16,839 nucleotides of DNA from an uncultured Candidatus Saccharibacteria bacterium (GTDB taxonomy: Bacteria; Patescibacteriota; Saccharimonadia; Saccharimonadales; Saccharimonadaceae). Where the stretch lies: the NCBI GenBank assembly GCA_938036845.1, contig CALHWA010000079.1:1-16839 (forward strand), given 5' to 3'. Positions 6,516-13,266 of this stretch are shown here, one piece after another. The number at the start of each line of letters is the position of its first letter. Positions within the stretch are counted from its first letter, which is position 1. Below the pieces are notes generated by a model, which was not told where the DNA came from, made no database searches, and saw only the letters and a list, made by a program, of their open reading frames with translations. A program made the translations under genes and the position numbers.

Positions 6516-7586
6516 ATGCCCAAAATTTCTCTCGATATCGCTGCCCTGACAGCTGAGCGTGCTGCGCTCGAGCAGTTTCTTGCCCAGCCTGATGCGTATA
6601 GTGCGCCCGATTTTACCGCCAAGAATAAGCGCTTTGCGGAGCTTGAGACCATCATTGCTACTGCTACCAAGCGCGCTACCGTGGAGCAGCAGCTGGCCGA
6701 GGCGCGTCAGCTCGCTCAGGGCAACGATGAGCTCGCTGAGCTCGCCAAGCTCGAGATCCCCGAGGACGAAGCCACCATTGCCCAGCTAGACGACGAACTC
6801 TTCATCCTCCTCACCCCCAAAGACCCCAATGACGAGAAGAATATCATCATGGAGATCCGGGCTGGCGCTGGCGGCGACGAAGCCTCGCTCTTTGCGGCCG
6901 AGCTCTACCGCATGTACCTGCGCTGGTGCGAGGCGCATGGCTACCGCACTGAGCTGCTGAGCGAGTCCGCCAACGACTCTGGTGGGTATAAAGAAGTCAT
7001 CTTCAAGATTTCGGGCGATGCACCCTACGCCAAGCTCAAGTTCGAGGGTGGTGTACACCGCGTTCAGCGCGTGCCCGTTACCGAGAGCCAGGGGCGCATC
7101 CACACCAGCACCGCCACAGTAGCAGTCTTGCCCGAAGCGGAAGAGACAGACATCACCATCAATCCCAATGACCTCCGCATCGACATCTACCGTTCAAGCG
7201 GCCACGGCGGGCAGAGCGTCAATACGACCGACTCAGCCGTGCGCATCACCCACCTCCCCACTGGCATGATCGTCACCAACCAAGACGAAAAATCGCAGAT
7301 CAAAAACCGCGAGAAGGCTATGAGTGTCCTACGCTCCCGCCTCCTCCAGCGCAAGATCGATGAAGAAAACGCTAAGCTTACCGCCGAACGCCGCGCTCTA
7401 GTGGGCACTGGCGACCGCAGCGAAAAGATCCGTACCTACAACTTCCCCCAAGATCGCATCACCGACCACCGCATTCGCTATAGCCGCAGTAACATCCCCG
7501 CTGCCCTCGGTGGCGATATCGACGACATTATCGAGCGCCTCCAAAGCTACGAACGCGAGCTGAAAGCGCAAGGGGCGGAACAGTAA
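6516..7586 (+). CDS. prfA: Peptide chain release factor 1
   Basis: RF1 reads UAA and UAG in the ribosomal A site and triggers hydrolysis of the finished peptide. The 356-residue product is full length. The codon-recognition tripeptide PVT is at residues 187-189 in [19 protein letters not shown], which separates RF1 from RF2 (SPF). The catalytic GGQ is at 231-233 in [39 protein letters not shown] is also typical. The ATG at 6516 lies nine bases after a TATAAT and has no ribosome binding site, so translation is probably leaderless. prmC/hemK, which methylates the GGQ glutamine and usually follows prfA, is not here. Confidence 0.98.
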   Translation: MPKISLDIAALTAERAALEQFLAQPDAYSAPDFTAKNKRFAELETIIATATKRATVEQQLAEARQLAQGNDELAELAKLEIPEDEATIAQLDDELFILLTPKDPNDEKNIIMEIRAGAGGDEASLFAAELYRMYLRWCEAHGYRTELLSESANDSGGYKEVIFKISGDAPYAKLKFEGGVHRVQRVPVTESQGRIHTSTATVAVLPEAEETDITINPNDLRIDIYRSSGHGGQSVNTTDSAVRITHLPTGMIVTNQDEKSQIKNREKAMSVLRSRLLQRKIDEENAKLTAERRALVGTGDRSEKIRTYNFPQDRITDHRIRYSRSNIPAALGGDIDDIIERLQSYERELKAQGAEQ

Positions 7587-7630
7587 CACTTCGCCTGTTG
7601 TTCTTATTTTTGCTATCTATTTTTTCACTA

Positions 7631-7660
7631 TAGCGAGTCTGTCATTCGCTAGCTTCTCTC
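7631..7660 (+). terminator. Possible weak terminator after prfA
   Basis: A 6-bp stem TAGCGA/TCGCTA (7631-7636 and 7646-7651) is followed by a pyrimidine-rich GCTTCTCTCT. It is weak, and no better terminator is seen between prfA and the converging gene. Confidence 0.3.
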
Positions 7661-7773
7661 TACTATCGTAGGATTTTTACATAAATAAGGAGTGATGAAA
7701 AACAAGCGCAGAGACAAAAAACAGAGGAAAGATTATAGAGAGACAAAGAAAGATAAGGTGGCATTCATCGATA

Positions 7774-8529
7774 TTAATCAATATCTTCATGCGTGTGGTG
7801 CTTGCGCTCACTCCACACAGCCGGTGCCGCCTCTCCTCGTTGGTGTTGAAAGCACCGACCTACGCGACGAGCCTGCCGCTCCTCTCCATTGCACACATTA
7901 CCCGCTGCAGCAAGGATGATACCACCGCCTGCGAGCATCACACCATATAAGCCAAGCGTTGCGACTGTCTCGAGCGGTACCGCCTGCTCAGCCCCCGCAG
8001 CCATCTCTTGAGCGATCATCATTCCAGCCACTCCTGCTGCAATAGGCCAGCGATGGCGCTGCGCCCACTGTGTCACACCTGTACCAACATTATAATACGG
8101 CGAATCAAGTGGTGATGGCGCACCTGCAAGGCGTTTACCCGCATGATATAACTCATGAGCTACAATCTCCGTCATTTTCTCTGGTGCGGTATTGTATCGC
8201 ACCGCAATAGCTGCTCCATCCTGCAGAGGTGTTGTATACCCATGAAGACCGGGCGCAAGGTGCGCGCTGTCTTGGGGCTGAGCAATCACTATACCCACAT
8301 CATGCCACCGATCGGCCGGCACCCCAGCAGCTGTAGCCGCTTCGTGTATCACCGTTGAATCATAATCTACTACTGTATCAGGAGGCAGCTGCTTGCCGAG
8401 CCCTGTCTCAAATGACACCGGCATTACGTGCGCCGATACTGCAATGCCATCAGCCTGGTATCGCGCTTCATGCGACCAGCCTATGATCTCGTCTGTGTAG
8501 CCACTCGTTGTCTTGTGCTTTTCTGCCAT
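7774..8529 (-). CDS. Putative membrane-anchored zinc metallopeptidase (HExxH)
   Basis: The 251-aa protein has an N-terminal soluble domain with HELYH at residues 125-129 in TEIVAHELYHAGKRLAG. This is the HExxH zinc-site pattern set in a hydrophobic helix, as in many metallopeptidases. No third zinc ligand can be assigned with confidence. Two hydrophobic helices follow (about 161-179 and 185-210, the second ending GGGIILAAAG), then a charged Cys/His/Arg-rich tail of 40 residues. There is no signal peptide, so the peptidase-like domain may face the cytoplasm with the C-terminal hairpin in the membrane. The ATG at 8529 lacks a Shine-Dalgarno; a TATACT ends eight bases before it. It converges on prfA and diverges from the DUF5684 gene. 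The family is not recognised; peptidase activity is inferred from one motif. Confidence 0.75.
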   Translation of the reverse strand: MAEKHKTTSGYTDEIIGWSHEARYQADGIAVSAHVMPVSFETGLGKQLPPDTVVDYDSTVIHEAATAAGVPADRWHDVGIVIAQPQDSAHLAPGLHGYTTPLQDGAAIAVRYNTAPEKMTEIVAHELYHAGKRLAGAPSPLDSPYYNVGTGVTQWAQRHRWPIAAGVAGMMIAQEMAAGAEQAVPLETVATLGLYGVMLAGGGIILAAAGNVCNGEERQARRVGRCFQHQRGEAAPAVWSERKHHTHEDID

Positions 8530-8543
8530 ATTATGGCAGTATA
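8523..8543 (-). promoter_or_regulatory. Promoter and palindrome across the start of the HExxH gene
   Basis: The minus-strand -10 TATACT is at 8543-8538. A perfect 17-bp palindrome CTGCCATATTATGGCAG (8523-8539) overlaps it and covers the predicted start point and the ATG at 8529-8527. It could be an operator or an RNA/DNA hairpin at the start of a leaderless message. The -35 is poor. Confidence 0.55.
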
Positions 8544-8628
8544 CCGCATTTATCCATTATTTGCCACACTCTACCCTGTCTGTTAATAGTGTGTAGTATT
8601 CATTAACATTAGATCATTATGGAGTAGT

Positions 8629-9099
8629 ATGACATACGATTATTCCTCCAGTTATTCTTCAGCCCCACCGTACACGACGGCGGCCAGCAGCCCCCTCGAC
8701 CCACTGATGTGGGTGATGGTCATCATTATGCTCATCCTGAGCCTTACTGTGATGGCCGTCGTGCTCGCCTCGATGTGGCGGATGTTTACCAAGGCTGGCA
8801 AGCCAGGCTGGGCTGCCCTTATCCCTATCTACAATACCGTTGTGCTCATGCAGATCATCGGTCGGCCTGAGTGGTGGGTATTGCTGTTGTTCGTACCTTT
8901 CGTCAACTTGTACGTCGCTGTTGTGTCGACGCTCGAGCTTGCGAAGTCCTTTGGCAAATCAACCGGCTTTGGTGTGCTGATGCTATTCTTCCCGGTCATT
9001 ATGTACCCAATGCTCGGCTTTGGCTCTAGCCAGTATCTTGGGCCGGTTGCACCTCAGCCTGCGCCGTACTATCTACCACAGCAGCCACCGCAAGCCTAA
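8629..9099 (+). CDS. DUF5684-type integral membrane protein
   Basis: A 156-aa protein of unknown function. After a Ser/Tyr-rich N-terminus come a hydrophobic helix (about residues 26-50), then the segment MFTKAGKPGWAALIPIYN, which is the hallmark of the DUF5684 family, then two more membrane helices (about 83-105 and 113-132). The C-terminal 20 residues are rich in Pro, Gln and Tyr (PQPAPYYLPQQPPQA), as is common for cytoplasmic or surface tails in this group. The start at 8629 follows GGAG with a four-base spacer. It is a single gene with its own terminator. DUF5684 proteins are found in many CPR and Gram-positive genomes; their role is not established. Confidence 0.85.
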   Translation: MTYDYSSSYSSAPPYTTAASSPLDPLMWVMVIIMLILSLTVMAVVLASMWRMFTKAGKPGWAALIPIYNTVVLMQIIGRPEWWVLLLFVPFVNLYVAVVSTLELAKSFGKSTGFGVLMLFFPVIMYPMLGFGSSQYLGPVAPQPAPYYLPQQPPQA

Positions 9100-9118
9100 A
9101 AATCTAGCATCTCAAACA

Positions 9119-9147
9119 AAAGAGCCAGCATAGTGCTGGTTCTTTTT
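9119..9147 (+). terminator. Terminator of the DUF5684 gene
   Basis: Stem AGAGCCAGCA (9121-9130) with TGCTGGTTCT (9134-9143), one G-U pair, a three-base loop, then T residues to 9147. Confidence 0.88.
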
Positions 9148-9172
9148 GCGACCTCTGTTTATTGTACGAAAT

Positions 9173-9201
9173 TTGCAGTGCAAGCAAATTATTGCTACAC
9201 T
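9173..9201 (+). promoter_or_regulatory. Promoter of the small-peptide unit
   Basis: TTGCAG (9173-9178), 17-bp spacer, extended -10 TGC-TACACT (hexamer 9196-9201). Transcription should start near 9208, followed by the AAGGAGG site at 9211-9217. Confidence 0.75.
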
Positions 9202-9226
9202 AGGATTAGAAAGGAGGAAATACGCT

Positions 9227-9295
9227 ATGCCAACAGGAAAACCAATTCAGTACGACTGGGGCTGGTGGGATCTACCCAAGGTGCCTTGGTGGTAA
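9227..9295 (+). CDS. 22-aa Trp-rich peptide ORF
   Basis: Five of 22 residues are Trp, at positions 11, 13, 14, 21 and 22; the middle reads QYDWGWWDLP and the end VPWW followed by TAA. The AAGGAGG Shine-Dalgarno nine bases before the ATG is the strongest in the window, and a well-formed promoter lies just upstream, so translation is very likely. The peptide is neither a membrane helix nor a signal peptide. Possible roles are a secreted or signalling peptide, or a leader peptide whose tandem Trp codons sense Trp-tRNA, since paired RNA stems follow at 9316-9359. No Trp gene lies downstream, only a 34-codon Cys-rich ORF. Function unknown. Confidence 0.65.
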   Translation: MPTGKPIQYDWGWWDLPKVPWW

Positions 9296-9315
9296 GATAT
9301 GAAGTACCTTTTATG

Positions 9316-9359
9316 TGGCAAGGGCTTGTGGCCATTTTACCCTTGCTAATAAATGGCAC
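9316..9359 (+). promoter_or_regulatory. Two interleaved RNA stems (pseudoknot or alternative folds)
   Basis: Stem 1 pairs 9316-9324 with 9340-9348 (core GCAAGGG/CCCTTGC). Stem 2 pairs 9328-9337 with 9351-9359 (GTGGCCATTT/AAATGGCAC, one bulged G). The arms alternate 1-2-1-2, so the stems either form a pseudoknot or exclude each other. They lie 20-63 bases after the Trp-rich ORF stop. No U-tract follows, so this is not a simple terminator. Confidence 0.5.
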
Positions 9360-9440
9360 TAGGCTACCGCTCGTTTAATACAACTTTGTAATAGCTCTAT
9401 TATAGCTATAACAAAAACCACATAACACAAGGAGACAAGG

Positions 9441-9545
9441 ATGGGCAAGTATAATCATTGGTGTTGCGCTAATCCAGTACAATGCTGGCACATGCGTCAC
9501 GATGTTTCTTGCCTGGCTACGATTAGCTACACCGAGAGCGTGTAG
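9441..9545 (+). CDS. 34-aa Cys-rich peptide ORF
   Basis: The peptide begins MGKYNHWCCANPVQCWHM and holds four Cys, two Trp and three His. Cys spacing is CC-x5-C-x8-C. AAGGAG lies six bases before the ATG. A possible own promoter (TTTGTA, 16 bp, TATAAC at 9407-9412) is weak, so cotranscription with the 22-aa ORF from 9196 is more likely. The TAG stop is also the last triplet of the terminator stem, a tight arrangement for a real small gene. There is no signal peptide or membrane segment. The Cys/His content would suit metal binding or disulfide or thioether cross-linking, but no modification enzyme is nearby. Not recognised. Confidence 0.6.
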   Translation: MGKYNHWCCANPVQCWHMRHDVSCLATISYTESV

Positions 9546-9556
9546 TTTATTTTTTT
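9527..9556 (+). terminator. Terminator of the small-peptide unit
   Basis: Stem CTACAC (9527-9532) with GTGTAG (9540-9545), loop CGAGAGC, then TTTATTTTTTT to 9556. The stem contains the stop codon of the 34-aa ORF. Confidence 0.85.
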
Positions 9557-9623
9557 GGCAAATCCTATAGCGTATTATAGATAAATTTTTGAGCGCGCGT
9601 CTATACGAGGCGTCTCCTCAGTA

Positions 9624-9655
9624 ACAAAGCACCTCTTAGACGAGAGGTGCTTTGT
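9624..9655 (-). terminator. Probable terminator after rplO
   Basis: Perfect 13-bp stem (9624-9636 with 9643-9655, ACAAAGCACCTCT and its complement) and a six-base loop, 22 bases beyond the rplO stop. The T-tract is weak on both strands, so it may act in both directions. Confidence 0.7.
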
Positions 9656-9677
9656 CGTTGTGTCAGCAAAATGCTTC

Positions 9678-10157
9678 TTACGCGGCGTCCTCTGCCTCGG
9701 CTTGTTTGCGCGAGGTTTGGCGTGGCGTGGCGGTCTTTTCGAATGAGCCACCAGCTGCCTCGAGTGCAGCTACCACACTCTTCGACGCACCTTGTGTCTG
9801 GAGCACGAGCTTGGCCGTCAGTTCACCACGAGTGATTACCTTCACGCTGTGAAATGGCGTCTCGATCAGCCCAGCCTCATACAGTGCGAAGTTATCAACG
9901 GTACCCGACAAGTTATTGAGATGGTCACTATACACCACCTGGGCAGGAGTGCGCAGGCTCTTAAAGCCACGCGCCTTTGGCACTGCTGTAGCAATACCAT
10001 TCTGCCCACCTTGGAACATCGGGCGCAGCTTCTTACCGGTACGGGCGTTCTGCCCCTTGGTACCACGGCCAGCTGTCTTACCACCGCCAGCGGCAATACC
10101 GCGGCCAACGCGCTTGCGATCTTTGTTGGCTGCGATGTGGAGTTCGTTGTATTTCAT
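9678..10157 (-). CDS. rplO: Large-subunit ribosomal protein uL15
   Basis: An assembly and structural protein of the 50S subunit. The 159-residue sequence shows the long basic, Gly-rich N-terminal arm (RVGRGIAAGGGKTAGRGTKG, QNARTGKKLRPMFQGGQ) and the C-terminal globular part with GELTAKLVLQTQGASKSVV and AALEAAGGSFE, then an Ala/Glu tail. The ATG directly abuts the rpsE stop (TAG-ATG), and AAGGAGG sits in the end of rpsE. rpmD (uL30), which lies between rpsE and rplO in most bacteria, is absent, as known for CPR. It is the last gene of this half-operon; secY, its usual follower, is not present and a terminator-like hairpin comes next. Confidence 0.98.
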   Translation of the reverse strand: MKYNELHIAANKDRKRVGRGIAAGGGKTAGRGTKGQNARTGKKLRPMFQGGQNGIATAVPKARGFKSLRTPAQVVYSDHLNNLSGTVDNFALYEAGLIETPFHSVKVITRGELTAKLVLQTQGASKSVVAALEAAGGSFEKTATPRQTSRKQAEAEDAA

Positions 10158-10745
10158 CTACTTGCCCTCCTTTGCGGATTGCTTCTTGGCACCAACCCAC
10201 TGCTCACGCGGCACCATGCTGCGCAGGGCTTCTACCGTAGCATAGGCGATGTTCACCTTATTGGTACTGCCCAGGCTCTTCGAAAGCAGGTTGCGAATGC
10301 CTGTCACACCAATAACGGCGCGCACCACACCACCAGCAATGATACCCGTACCAGGCGCAGCTGGCTTGATGAGCACACGTGCACCACTAAGCTTAACTTC
10401 CATCTCGTGTGGGATGGTCTCATTCACCACCGGAATAACGACGAGGTGCTTCTTGGCTACCGATGTTGCCTTGGCAATGGCAGTCTGCACATCGGCACCC
10501 TTCGCCACACCAACACCAACCTTATTCTTGCGGTTGCCCACCACCACCAGCGCCTTAAAGCGGAAGCGGCGGCCACCCTTAACGACGCGCGCCACGCGGT
10601 CGATGTTGACAACAACTTCTTCAAATTCCTTTGGCGTGTCATCACGCTGGTTGCGCCGGTCATCGCGGCGACCACCTCGGCCCCGACCACGCTGGTTGCG
10701 CCGGTCATTTGGGCGAGGTGTAGTATTTGCAGGTCTGTCTGCCAT
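10158..10745 (-). CDS. rpsE: Small-subunit ribosomal protein uS5 with Arg-rich extension
   Basis: S5 shapes the mRNA entry tunnel and takes part in decoding accuracy. The 195-residue protein has the S5 N-terminal double-stranded-RNA-binding fold (EFEEVVVNIDRVARVVKGGRR, FRFKALVVVGNRKNKVGVGV) and the C-terminal domain with GTGIIAGGVVRAVIGVTGIRN and SLGSTNKVNIAYATVEAL. About 38 residues at the N-terminus are an added Arg/Asn/Gly/Asp-rich tail in which RRNQR occurs twice, encoded by a 21-bp direct repeat. The ATG at 10745 follows AGGAGG lying in the last codons of the 92-aa gene, which implies translational coupling with that gene. Confidence 0.97.
   Translation of the reverse strand: MADRPANTTPRPNDRRNQRGRGRGGRRDDRRNQRDDTPKEFEEVVVNIDRVARVVKGGRRFRFKALVVVGNRKNKVGVGVAKGADVQTAIAKATSVAKKHLVVIPVVNETIPHEMEVKLSGARVLIKPAAPGTGIIAGGVVRAVIGVTGIRNLLSKSLGSTNKVNIAYATVEALRSMVPREQWVGAKKQSAKEGK
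10643..10708. repeat. 21-bp direct repeat in the rpsE 5' end
   Basis: Positions 10643-10663 and 10688-10708 are identical (beginning CACGCTGGTTGCGCC), 45 bp apart. They encode the repeated Arg/Asn-rich segments of the S5 extension and suggest growth by duplication. Confidence 0.85.
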
Positions 10746-10746
10746 A

Positions 10747-11025
10747 CTAAATTTCCTCCTCTTTTAGCTCTGCATCTGCCTTACGAATCGCTTCCTCAAG
10801 TTCTTTAAGCCCTTCAGGTTGATAAAGAACAACAAGATACTTTAGAATCTGCGGAATGTCATATGGACTCACTTTACTACCTATGTCAGAGACGACACCA
10901 ATAATCTCATCATCCACACGACCCGCAGCTTGGAGTACTTCTGGACTCATCTCACTCTCGAGTCTATCTATCACTTGTTGTCGTGTTTCCGGACCGGTGG
11001 TGGTTGCGTGCTCGTGACTACCCAT
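10747..11025 (-). CDS. Unknown 92-aa protein gene inside the spc operon
   Basis: A small acidic, helix-rich protein without Cys and without membrane segments; the sequence includes VIDRLESEMSPEVLQAAGRV, DEIIGVVSDIGSKVSPYDIP and the C-terminal LKELEEAIRKADAELKEEEI. I do not recognise it. It lies between rplR (one base from the rplR stop) and rpsE (one base to the rpsE ATG), with GGAG eight bases before its ATG. Its last codons supply the rpsE Shine-Dalgarno, so it is expressed and fitted to the operon rather than a chance ORF. It is more AT-rich than its neighbours, which may mean later acquisition. It could be a lineage-specific ribosome-associated factor, or a passenger using a strong operon. 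Confidence 0.85.
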   Translation of the reverse strand: MGSHEHATTTGPETRQQVIDRLESEMSPEVLQAAGRVDDEIIGVVSDIGSKVSPYDIPQILKYLVVLYQPEGLKELEEAIRKADAELKEEEI

Positions 11026-11026
11026 A

Positions 11027-11383
11027 CTAAAACTCCAATCCTTCCTTGCGGGCAGCGTCTGCCAGGGCGCTCAAGCGGCCAGCGTACTGGCGACCATTGC
11101 GATCGAAGACGACTGCACTTATCTTTGCTTTCTTGGCCTTCTTGGCAATATCTGTGCCCACCTTGGCGGCCTTCTCTGTCATGGTGCCGGTCGCTTTGGT
11201 ACCAACAGTGGTGGCAGCAGCCAGTGTTGCATGAGCATCATCATCAATAAGCTGCGCGCTTACGTGCAGGTTGCTAATCGTCACACTCAAGCGTGGGCGC
11301 TGAGCTGTGCCGTGCACGCGAGCCCGAACGCGGCGCTTGCGCAGGTCACGATTCAGGAGTTTTTTTGCTAATGCGTGTGCCAT
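11027..11383 (-). CDS. rplR: Large-subunit ribosomal protein uL18
   Basis: L18 binds 5S rRNA and places it on the 50S subunit. The 118-residue product is normal in length. It has the basic N-terminus (LAKKLLNRDLRKRRVRARV), RPRLSVTISNLHVSAQLIDD, a variable Ala/Thr-rich centre and AVVFDRNGRQYAGRLSALAD with AARKEGLEF at the end. The ATG overlaps the rplF stop by one base (TAATG), so the two are translationally coupled. The following gene is the unknown 92-aa ORF instead of rpsE. Confidence 0.97.
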   Translation of the reverse strand: MAHALAKKLLNRDLRKRRVRARVHGTAQRPRLSVTISNLHVSAQLIDDDAHATLAAATTVGTKATGTMTEKAAKVGTDIAKKAKKAKISAVVFDRNGRQYAGRLSALADAARKEGLEF

Positions 11384-11925
11384 TATTTCTTACCTGCCTT
11401 CCCTGCTTTGCGCAAAATTTGCTCACCAACGTACATAATGCCCTTGCCCTTGTATGGCTCTGGCTTCTTGAGAGCGCGGATCTCGGCGGCGACTTGGCCG
11501 ACCTTTTGCTTGTCGATACCCGTCACAACGATCACCATTCGCTCGTTCGTTACATTAACCCCCTCTGGAGCTTTGTAGTGGACTTCGTGGCTAAAGCCCA
11601 GGCTCATCGTCAGCTCGTTATTGCTCGACGAAACCCGAAAGCCCACACCTTTGACCTCGAGGCGCTTCTCGTACCCTTGGGTCACGCCAATCACCATGTT
11701 GTTGATGAGGGCGCGCATCAGCCCATGCTGGGCCCGAGCAGCCTTAGACTCATCCTTTGGATGAACCGTCACCTGTCCGTCCTCGACCTTCACCTCGACC
11801 GCTGGCGTAATGAACTGCGAGAGTTCACCTTTGGGGCCCTTGACGACCACATCACCAGAGTCAACCGTGATTGTCACACCCGATGGAATCGCCACCGGCA
11901 GTTTTCCGATTCGACTCAGACTCAT
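11383..11925 (-). CDS. rplF: Large-subunit ribosomal protein uL6
   Basis: L6 lies near the factor-binding site of the 50S subunit. The 180-residue protein shows the expected two-domain layout: MSLSRIGKLPVAIPSGVTIT, VKGPKGELSQFITPAVEVKV, ARAQHGLMRALINNMVIGV, GYEKRLEVKGVGFRVSSSNN, FSHEVHYKAPEGV, and the C-terminal EIRALKKPEPYKGKGIMYVGE with RKAGKAGKK. It is normally preceded by rpsH in the spc operon, but here rpsH is about 4.3 kb away and rplF has its own promoter. Its ribosome binding site (AAGG) is modest. It is the first gene of the run rplF-rplR-orf92-rpsE-rplO. Confidence 0.98.
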   Translation of the reverse strand: MSLSRIGKLPVAIPSGVTITVDSGDVVVKGPKGELSQFITPAVEVKVEDGQVTVHPKDESKAARAQHGLMRALINNMVIGVTQGYEKRLEVKGVGFRVSSSNNELTMSLGFSHEVHYKAPEGVNVTNERMVIVVTGIDKQKVGQVAAEIRALKKPEPYKGKGIMYVGEQILRKAGKAGKK

Positions 11926-12043
11926 TGCTTACCTTTCGATTAGTAGCCAGCAAAATGTTTGTCTCGTGCTGCCGGCCGCTCTCCATAGGCGAACAACCAG
12001 AACGCAAAACTCCCGTTTTACTCGCAAAGTTAATATCTTGTTA

Positions 12044-12073
12044 ATTGTACCACAGATGGTGGGGAGAGTGCAA
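12044..12073 (-). promoter_or_regulatory. Promoter of the rplF-rplO half-operon
   Basis: Minus-strand TTGCAC (12073-12068), 18-bp spacer, extended -10 TGG-TACAAT (hexamer 12049-12044). The predicted start near 12037 leaves a leader of about 110 nt before rplF, long enough for a regulatory fold. I could not assign one beyond a small AAAAC/GTTTT pairing near 12006-12020. Confidence 0.7.
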
Positions 12074-12220
12074 GGCTAGAAAAACACCAGCGGCGAAACC
12101 TTAGCACGACCCATACCAATACACCCTTCTCACCCATATCTCCATCAAATGAACCGCAGGGGCAAAAGCTCATACAAGCAAGACGGGCCGTCCAGCTAAT
12201 TCTCTTTAGAGATTATACAC

Positions 12221-13159
12221 CTACCCCCGAGCAGCATCAAACTGCTCAGGCGTCAAGAGGATCTCGCCCGTCGATTGCTGGTAGAGCGGGATGTAGCGGC
12301 CACTCTGGGGAATGATCTGCCGCACGTGCTCGATTGCATCGGCAACTTCCCCTTCCGTCCAATCTGTGCTCCGATCGCGAATCACAACACTCTTAACCCC
12401 TGTTGTCGCCATACTCGCGAAGCTCTGGTACTGCTGAGTATGCTCACGCGACAGGTGCACCTGACCAGGCTCTGGCTGGGCCACAATGAGATTGACGAGG
12501 CCATAGGGGTCATTGCGGGGTAGTGGTATATCGCTCCCAGGCTGCACCGTGTGACGAGCGGCGAAGAAGCTCACCGTCAGCGGAAAAACTGGGTCGAGCC
12601 CCTGCCGGTGAGTAACCTCGCTGCAGCGCAGGCCAAGCACCAGTGCCTCAGCCACGTGGGCCGGTTACATAGCGTGGATCATATCGCCCTGCTCGATCAG
12701 TGGCTGGCCGGTCTCGTACTGCCAGCGGTTGCGCTGATCAGCCTGCTGCCACTGCTTGGGCGAGCTCGACTGCGCCATTGTCTCGAAGAGGCGCTGCCGC
12801 ACGACATCATGCTGAGCCTGAGGCAAGAGCTCGGGCAGCAAAGCAGCACCACGCGCCATCACTGCCCCAACCTTGTCTAGCGCGCAGTAGCCCGCGAGCT
12901 CCTCGCAACTCATCTGGGCGATTGGCATATGTGCTATTGGGTCAATCGTATCATCATAGTGCGCACGGCTCCGCAGCGGCAGTGCAGTCGGCAATGTCGC
13001 AAGCGGCGTCGGCCACTTAAGGTCGGCGCACTGCAGATCATGCGTATTCAGCAGCTCCACAGCCCGCTGACTTGCACGATACCACAGCGCGTCGGTCAAC
13101 TGGTTTTCATCTGGCGTTACTTCGCAGGATGATACTGGTGATACTTCGTATGATGGCAT
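12221..13159 (-). pseudogene. Unknown gene split by one in-frame TAA (164 + 144 codons)
   Basis: Two ORFs, 13159-12665 (164 aa, ATG) and 12655-12221 (144 aa from a GTG), lie in the same frame and are separated only by TAA at 12667-12665 and three sense codons. The second has no Shine-Dalgarno. The simplest reading is one gene of about 311 codons broken by a point mutation; readthrough or sequencing error are alternatives. I do not recognise the protein. It has no signal peptide or membrane span. The first part has SCEELAGYCALDKVGAVMAR, and the second part has YGLVNLIVAQPEPGQVHLSR and ends in LLTPEQFDAARG. A possible promoter upstream is TTGCTT, 17 bp, CATACT. The gene lies in the DNA dividing the spc operon, beside the IS30 element. 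Confidence 0.6.
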
Positions 13160-13266
13160 GATATTCTTGGGATACTTCGCTTTGTTTTTTACTTTCGTTC
13201 TGAGAGTACTTGTGCATTAGTATGTGGCATTTTTGATAAAAAAGCAAGCCCTTACCCACTCCAACC

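Noticed and set aside
6786..7103. Minus-strand ORF inside prfA
   Set aside because: Antisense shadow of a clear release factor gene.
7692..7919. Plus-strand ORF with a Lys/Arg-rich N-terminus
   Set aside because: AGGAG is only two bases from the ATG, and two thirds of the ORF is antisense to the HExxH gene. The first 26 codons could still be a small basic peptide, but support is too thin.
9133..9378. 81-codon plus-strand ORF over the small-peptide unit
   Set aside because: It begins inside the terminator of the DUF5684 gene, lacks a ribosome binding site, and runs in another frame through both the promoter and the 22-aa ORF, which have much better signals.
9792..10808. Long plus-strand ORF of 338 codons opposite rplO-rpsE
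   Set aside because: Shadow of two clear ribosomal protein genes; His/Thr-rich translation without homology.
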